In this document: in pieces, positions 7,865 to 11,131 of the stretch
Layout of the letters: each line of letters opens with the position of its first letter
Position numbering within the stretch: the stretch's first letter is position 1
Source: DATKMG01 sp035541995
Lineage (GTDB): Bacteria > Acidobacteriota > Terriglobia > Versatilivoradales > Versatilivoraceae
Length of the DNA stretch: 11,131 nt
Assembly: GCA_035541995.1 (NCBI GenBank)
Contig: DATKMG010000370.1
Location: 1 to 11,131 of the forward strand
Reading direction: 5' to 3'
Translations under genes and position numbers: made by a program
Notes under the pieces: model-generated
The model's input: only the letters and a program-made list of their open reading frames with translations
What the model was told of the DNA's origin: nothing
Database searches by the model: none

Positions 7865-9224
7865 AGTTCCCCTCCTCGTCGTAGTGAGGCCAGGGGCCAA
7901 CACGGCGGAATTCCGAAACAATGAACTCATCGTACATCGGAGTAGGATCGAAATAGCCCGAATAGCGCAGGTGTTGCTTGATTACCTCATCGTTCAATTC
8001 GACGCCGAGACCAGGCTTATCGGGAACGGGAATGTAGCCACTCTGAATAATTGGCTTCGGTATTCCCGTCACCAGATCCTGCCACCAGGGCATATCCACC
8101 GCATGATTCTCCATCACGATGAAATCCTTTAAGATTGCAGCCAAGTGCACCGCTGCCATACATCCCACCGGGGACCCGGCGAAATGTAGAACCGTTGGAA
8201 TACCGTGCATCGAAGCATATTCAGAAATCCGCTTGGTTTCCAGAAGACCTCCAGAGGTTTCTGGATCCGGTTGAATGATGTCGATTGCATGGTTCTCAAT
8301 AAGGGCCTGGAATCCCTCCTCCAGTCCGAATGCATCCTCACCGGTCAGAGTTGGGGTGGTAGTGGCATCAGAGATGGTCTTCAGACCCCGCCAGTTCCTG
8401 TAACTAACGAAATCCTCAGCCCACGCCAGTTGGAAAGGTTCGAAGGCTCTGGCATAGCGTATGCAGTCATTGACCGACAGGTCCCCAAAATGGTCTGCAG
8501 CCAACGAAAGTTCCCAGCCAATTGCGTCACGAATCGCAGCTATGTATTCACACAAATATTTCAGACCCCTTTCGGTCGCAGCCCCATTCTCATGGACTGC
8601 TCCGGGGCGATCTGCGACTAAGCTGGTGTAAAGATCCATTTTAAAGAATGTGAACCCCAACTCTTTCCGCTTAAGCATTCGTTGCGCATAGATTTGGGGA
8701 TCCTTATGGCCTGTCGTGTCACAATAGATCCGGATCTTGTTGCGAACCTTGGACCCGATCAGCCGCCAGACCGGTACTCCGTAGACCTTTCCGGCAATAT
8801 CGTGCAAGGCCATGTCCACAGCGCTGAACCCCCCTCCCATGCGACCCTGACCGGCAAAAGGCCGAAGGCTCTCCAGGATCGGCCTGATTTCGAGCGGGTT
8901 CTTCCCCAGGATATGGGCCTTCAGAATAAGAGCGATGCCTTTGACTCCGGCGTCCCGGACTTCACCAAGACCGTACACTCCTTGATTCGTGTCGATTCGA
9001 ATGATTGGGTAATCATAATTGGCCGCTACGGTGCAGGCCCGCATGTCTGTGATTTTCAACTGGCTGGGCGATGAATTCTTGTTTAAGCTGGCAACTCCAC
9101 CTGTTTGAGTTTTGACGTCAGAAGAGTCAAGCGCGAATGCACCTCCAACTGCACTCATGCCACTCGAAACCTGAAGCCACTGACGCCTACTCCACTTCTC
9201 CTGATGTGAGTTCGAGTTCATCAT
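7842..9224 (-). CDS. Tat-exported mandelate racemase/muconate lactonizing enzyme family protein
   Basis: The 460-residue product belongs to the enolase superfamily, whose members abstract the alpha proton of a carboxylate with Mg2+ help; many are sugar-acid dehydratases. A twin-arginine signal (SRRQWLQ, 12-18, then a short hydrophobic stretch to about 32) indicates export of the folded, metal-loaded enzyme. The capping domain covers about 57-165 and the barrel follows. Metal ligands D244, E270 and E296 are spaced 26 and 26 as in mandelate racemase; D320 and H347, 27 apart, match the Asp-His base dyad, and E372 matches a later acid. The KxK position reads K195-M-D197, so the second lysine is missing, favouring dehydratase-like over racemase chemistry. 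Substrate unknown. AAAGGGGA precedes tandem ATGs at 9224 and 9221; the second has the better spacing. It is the first gene of the likely transcription unit with the bicupin and glgC. Confidence 0.9.
   Translation of the reverse strand: MMNSNSHQEKWSRRQWLQVSSGMSAVGGAFALDSSDVKTQTGGVASLNKNSSPSQLKITDMRACTVAANYDYPIIRIDTNQGVYGLGEVRDAGVKGIALILKAHILGKNPLEIRPILESLRPFAGQGRMGGGFSAVDMALHDIAGKVYGVPVWRLIGSKVRNKIRIYCDTTGHKDPQIYAQRMLKRKELGFTFFKMDLYTSLVADRPGAVHENGAATERGLKYLCEYIAAIRDAIGWELSLAADHFGDLSVNDCIRYARAFEPFQLAWAEDFVSYRNWRGLKTISDATTTPTLTGEDAFGLEEGFQALIENHAIDIIQPDPETSGGLLETKRISEYASMHGIPTVLHFAGSPVGCMAAVHLAAILKDFIVMENHAVDMPWWQDLVTGIPKPIIQSGYIPVPDKPGLGVELNDEVIKQHLRYSGYFDPTPMYDEFIVSEFRRVGPWPHYDEEGNYVNTITY
7869..7877 (-). 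promoter_or_regulatory. Shine-Dalgarno sequence deciding the bicupin start
   Basis: GAGGAGGGG on the minus strand contains a full AGGAGG core 6 nt before the ATG at 7864. It lies inside the last codons of the enolase-family gene (encoding E-E-G), so the bicupin is translated from a site embedded in the upstream reading frame. Confidence 0.8.
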
Positions 9225-9630
9225 TCCCCTTTCTTTTTGACTGAACTACAGCGTCACAGGCCTTCCATAGAACTAGACCTGCCGCATTTCTTGCGTTAGA
9301 TCCTCTGGAGACCTGATACCGGCATCGGTTCCTGCCTGGGAAGAAAGAAACAGATGGCTTCAATACAGCTCCCGAAGACGCGTACCAGTATTCGGTGGAA
9401 CATCGTAAATGAAGGAGTGTTTTCTCAGTGGTTCCATAGACCAAATTTATCGAAATACTTCGGTGTCCCCACCGTTGAGCCTCTCAATCGGACTAATTGT
9501 CGACGTAGCTGATTCCATAGGCAACTCGCCGAAAGAGAATCCCCTGATTCTTACGGGCTAATGTACCAACTTGGGCAGCAGACAATCAAGCTCTGTGTAC
9601 ACCAGGAGGAGCAGCCGCAATTGCCGACCT
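9225..9630. other. 406-bp intergenic region between the aminotransferase and enolase-family genes
   Basis: No coding region can be supported: a minus-strand open frame at 9187-9444 overlaps the start of the enolase-family gene and shows no family features. The region should contain the promoter for the enolase-family/bicupin/glgC unit, since it is by far the largest gap on this strand, but I find no convincing -35/-10 pair. It contains a small hairpin at 9536-9551 and the 8-bp palindrome GTGTACAC at 9595-9602. AAAGGGGA at 9225-9232 is the ribosome site of the next gene. Confidence 0.5.
9536..9551 (-). terminator. Weak hairpin downstream of the aminotransferase gene
   Basis: AGAATC and GATTCT form a 6-bp perfect stem with a 4-nt loop about 80 nt past the aminotransferase stop codon. 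On the minus-strand transcript the stem is followed by CTTTCGG, not a real U-tract, so intrinsic termination is only a possibility. Confidence 0.2.
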
Positions 9631-10905
9631 TCAAAACTGTCGCTCCTTCAATCGCCGAAGACGATGACCTGCATTATCAAGAGTCTCGTCTCTCTTGCAG
9701 AAGCAGAACCGCACTTGTTGGTTCCCAACTGAAGGTTCGTGGTAGAAACTACTGCCTGGAACCGCCGCGACCCCAATTTCCTGGATCAAGTATCGTACGA
9801 ATTCAACATCACTCGAGAACCCGAAATTGCTGATATCTGTCATGATGTAATAAGCTCCGAGCGGTTTGTAACAAAGGAAACCCGCACACTCAAGATACTT
9901 CAACAATCGGTCTCGGCGTTCTGTGTATTTCAATCTGAGGGTCTGAAAGTACTCATCAGGAAGACCTAGCGCAACTACTCCAGCCTCTTGGAGGGGGGCT
10001 GCCGCGCCCACGGTGAGGAAGTCATGGACCTTTCGCACTGCTTGGGTGAGTTGCGGAGAGGCGACGACGTAACCAACCCGCCACCCCGTCACACTGAAAG
10101 TCTTAGATAGGCTATTAATCATCAGAGTCCTGTCCCTCATACCCGGCATCGTCATAATTCGAACGTGCTGATGCCCGTCATAGAGAATGTGATCGTAAAT
10201 CTCGTCGGTAATGGCGAGGCAGTTCCATTCCTGGCACAGACTCGCAATATAGTCCAGTTCTTCTTGCTGGAACACCTTGCCGGTTGGGTTGTTGGGAGTA
10301 TTGATGATAATGGCCTTTGTCTTTGGGGTGAAGGCTCGTTTCAGTTGTTCAGGATCGAACCTCCAATCTGGAGGATGCAGCTTGACATAGCGCGTGTGAG
10401 CCCCAGAAAGGATAGTATCGGGACCGTAATTCTCGTAAAAAGGTTCGAACACAATGACTTCTTCTCCCGGATTGACCGTGGCCAGCAAAGAAGCAATCAT
10501 GGATTCGGTTGATCCACAACACACTGTTATCTCGCTCTCAGGGTCTACCTCCAAGTGATCACCCCGCTTGAGCTTTTCTGCTATAGCTTGACGAAGATTC
10601 CTTGCCCCCCAAGTGATAGCGTATTGATTGATGTCTTGCTGAATAGCACGAACGGCCGCGTCTTTGACCTCCTGAGGGGCAGGGAAATCGGGGAACCCCT
10701 GGGAGAGATTGATCGCACTATATTGCAGCGCTAGCCGAGTCATTTCTCTAATCACAGACTCTGTGAACTGCTCCACTTTGGATGAGATCAAGGGTCTCAG
10801 CAGCAAATGGCCTCCCGGAAATGAATCAGTTCGAGGTTCAAAGGTCCAATTCGATGAGTGTTCTTTAAGTTCAGAATGCGGTTCCTCATTTCTTCCGACT
10901 ACCAT
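9631..10905 (-). CDS. Class I PLP-dependent aminotransferase (methionine/kynurenine aminotransferase-like)
   Basis: The 424-residue cytoplasmic enzyme transfers an amino group from an amino acid to a 2-oxo acid using pyridoxal phosphate. It shows the fold-type I signatures INLSQGFPDFP near residue 65, NNPTG at 205-209, D234 and Y237 in TDEIYDHIL, the Schiff-base lysine K268 in SLSKTF followed by GWRVGY with R276, and the C-terminal carboxylate-binding arginine R399. The GFPDFP motif and overall pattern resemble the methionine aminotransferase YbdL and kynurenine aminotransferase/cysteine-conjugate beta-lyase group; the amino acid used cannot be told from sequence. Homology is expected to begin near ISSKVEQFTESVIREM (about residue 40), so the first 39 residues are an unusual extension. 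ATG 10905 is the only in-frame ATG before it, with GGAG about 12 nt upstream; a TTG start near residue 39 is possible. With ATG 10905 it overlaps the transglycosylase end by 20 bp. Confidence 0.9.
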   Translation of the reverse strand: MVVGRNEEPHSELKEHSSNWTFEPRTDSFPGGHLLLRPLISSKVEQFTESVIREMTRLALQYSAINLSQGFPDFPAPQEVKDAAVRAIQQDINQYAITWGARNLRQAIAEKLKRGDHLEVDPESEITVCCGSTESMIASLLATVNPGEEVIVFEPFYENYGPDTILSGAHTRYVKLHPPDWRFDPEQLKRAFTPKTKAIIINTPNNPTGKVFQQEELDYIASLCQEWNCLAITDEIYDHILYDGHQHVRIMTMPGMRDRTLMINSLSKTFSVTGWRVGYVVASPQLTQAVRKVHDFLTVGAAAPLQEAGVVALGLPDEYFQTLRLKYTERRDRLLKYLECAGFLCYKPLGAYYIMTDISNFGFSSDVEFVRYLIQEIGVAAVPGSSFYHEPSVGNQQVRFCFCKRDETLDNAGHRLRRLKERQF

Positions 10906-11131
10906 TCCCTTTATGCTCTCCGACTGGCTTCATCGTTCCTTCCTTGCCATATAACCGTTGATAAAACCAGTATCCCCGGCTGATCACCTTGACGTAGTTT
11001 CGGGTTTCGCTGAAGGGAATGGTTTCGACGAATTCAGCATTATCCCCATAACCTCCTTCGTTCACCCATTCCTGCACGCGTTCGGGTCCGGCATTATAGC
11101 TGGCCAAGGCCATTTCCATTTGACCGCCAAA
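10886..11131 (-). CDS. Lytic murein transglycosylase (Slt family), C-terminal fragment
   Basis: The frame runs from the window edge to a TGA at 10886-10888, giving the last 81 residues. It shows MALASYNAGPERVQEWV, the conserved AYNAG motif of the lysozyme-like SLT domain, followed by FVETIPFSETRNYVKVI and WFYQRLYG, which matches the end of the soluble lytic transglycosylase (Slt70-type) catalytic domain. Such enzymes cleave peptidoglycan with 1,6-anhydro product formation in the periplasm. The catalytic Glu, the superhelical domain and the signal peptide lie outside the window. A basic 20-residue tail (to GNGSRKK) ends the protein. Confidence 0.9.
   Translation of the reverse strand, partial: FGGQMEMALASYNAGPERVQEWVNEGGYGDNAEFVETIPFSETRNYVKVISRGYWFYQRLYGKEGTMKPVGEHKGNGSRKK

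Noticed and set aside
7865..7930. 22-residue upstream extension of the bicupin
   Set aside because: It would hide the signal peptide behind a non-homologous stretch and ignores the AGGAGG placed exactly for the ATG at 7864.
9187..9444. Minus-strand 85-residue open frame in the intergenic gap
   Set aside because: It overlaps the enolase-family start, has an unnatural composition and no homology that I recognise.
9595..9602. GTGTACAC palindrome as a regulator binding site
   Set aside because: An 8-bp palindrome alone is expected by chance; the flanks are not symmetric and no second copy is seen, so it is mentioned only as part of the gap.

Overview
The window looks like chromosomal DNA of a free-living Gram-negative bacterium of roughly 50% GC. 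An Acidobacteriota-like lineage is my best guess. The reasons are the divergent GspE-PilM-PilN-PilO-PilP cluster ending in an unusual GspG-like pseudopilin, a Tat-exported enolase-superfamily enzyme next to an exported two-domain cupin, and a four-helix-bundle (S23/Avd-type) gene bordered by heptamer repeats. This placement rests on recognition of protein style only; no marker gene is present.

Left half, plus strand (2-5669): the tail of a four-helix-bundle gene is followed by a 7-bp tandem repeat and then a tightly packed type IV pilus / type II secretion operon. It encodes the assembly ATPase (GspE/PilB), a degenerate actin-fold PilM, the bitopic inner-membrane proteins PilN and PilO, and a PilP/GspC-like protein with a proline-rich linker. 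Junctions are +3 bp, 0 bp, ATGA and ATGA. After a 166-bp gap holding a second, inverted heptamer array comes a pseudopilin-like protein. Together these make the cytoplasmic motor, the alignment subcomplex and one pilin-like subunit. No secretin (PilQ/GspD), platform protein (PilC/GspF) or prepilin peptidase is in the window, so the machine must be completed elsewhere or be partial.

Right half, minus strand (11131-5678): reading in the direction of transcription, there is the C-terminus of an Slt-type lytic transglycosylase, a class I aminotransferase overlapping it by 20 bp, a 406-bp stretch without a gene, then three closely spaced genes: a Tat-signal mandelate racemase/muconate lactonizing enzyme family protein, an exported bicupin overlapping it by 23 bp, and a cyanobacterial/plant-like glucose-1-phosphate adenylyltransferase (glgC) 18 bp further on. 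The last three have good Shine-Dalgarno sequences and look like one transcription unit joining extracytoplasmic sugar-acid-type chemistry to glycogen precursor synthesis. That functional link is inference.

The two halves converge at 5669/5678 with 8 bp between stop codons. I see no RNA gene, CRISPR array, insertion sequence or prophage. The most curious points are the paired inverted heptamer arrays around the pilus cluster, the loss of both recognisable phosphate-binding motifs in PilM, the pseudopilin without Glu5, and the enolase-family/bicupin/glgC gene set.
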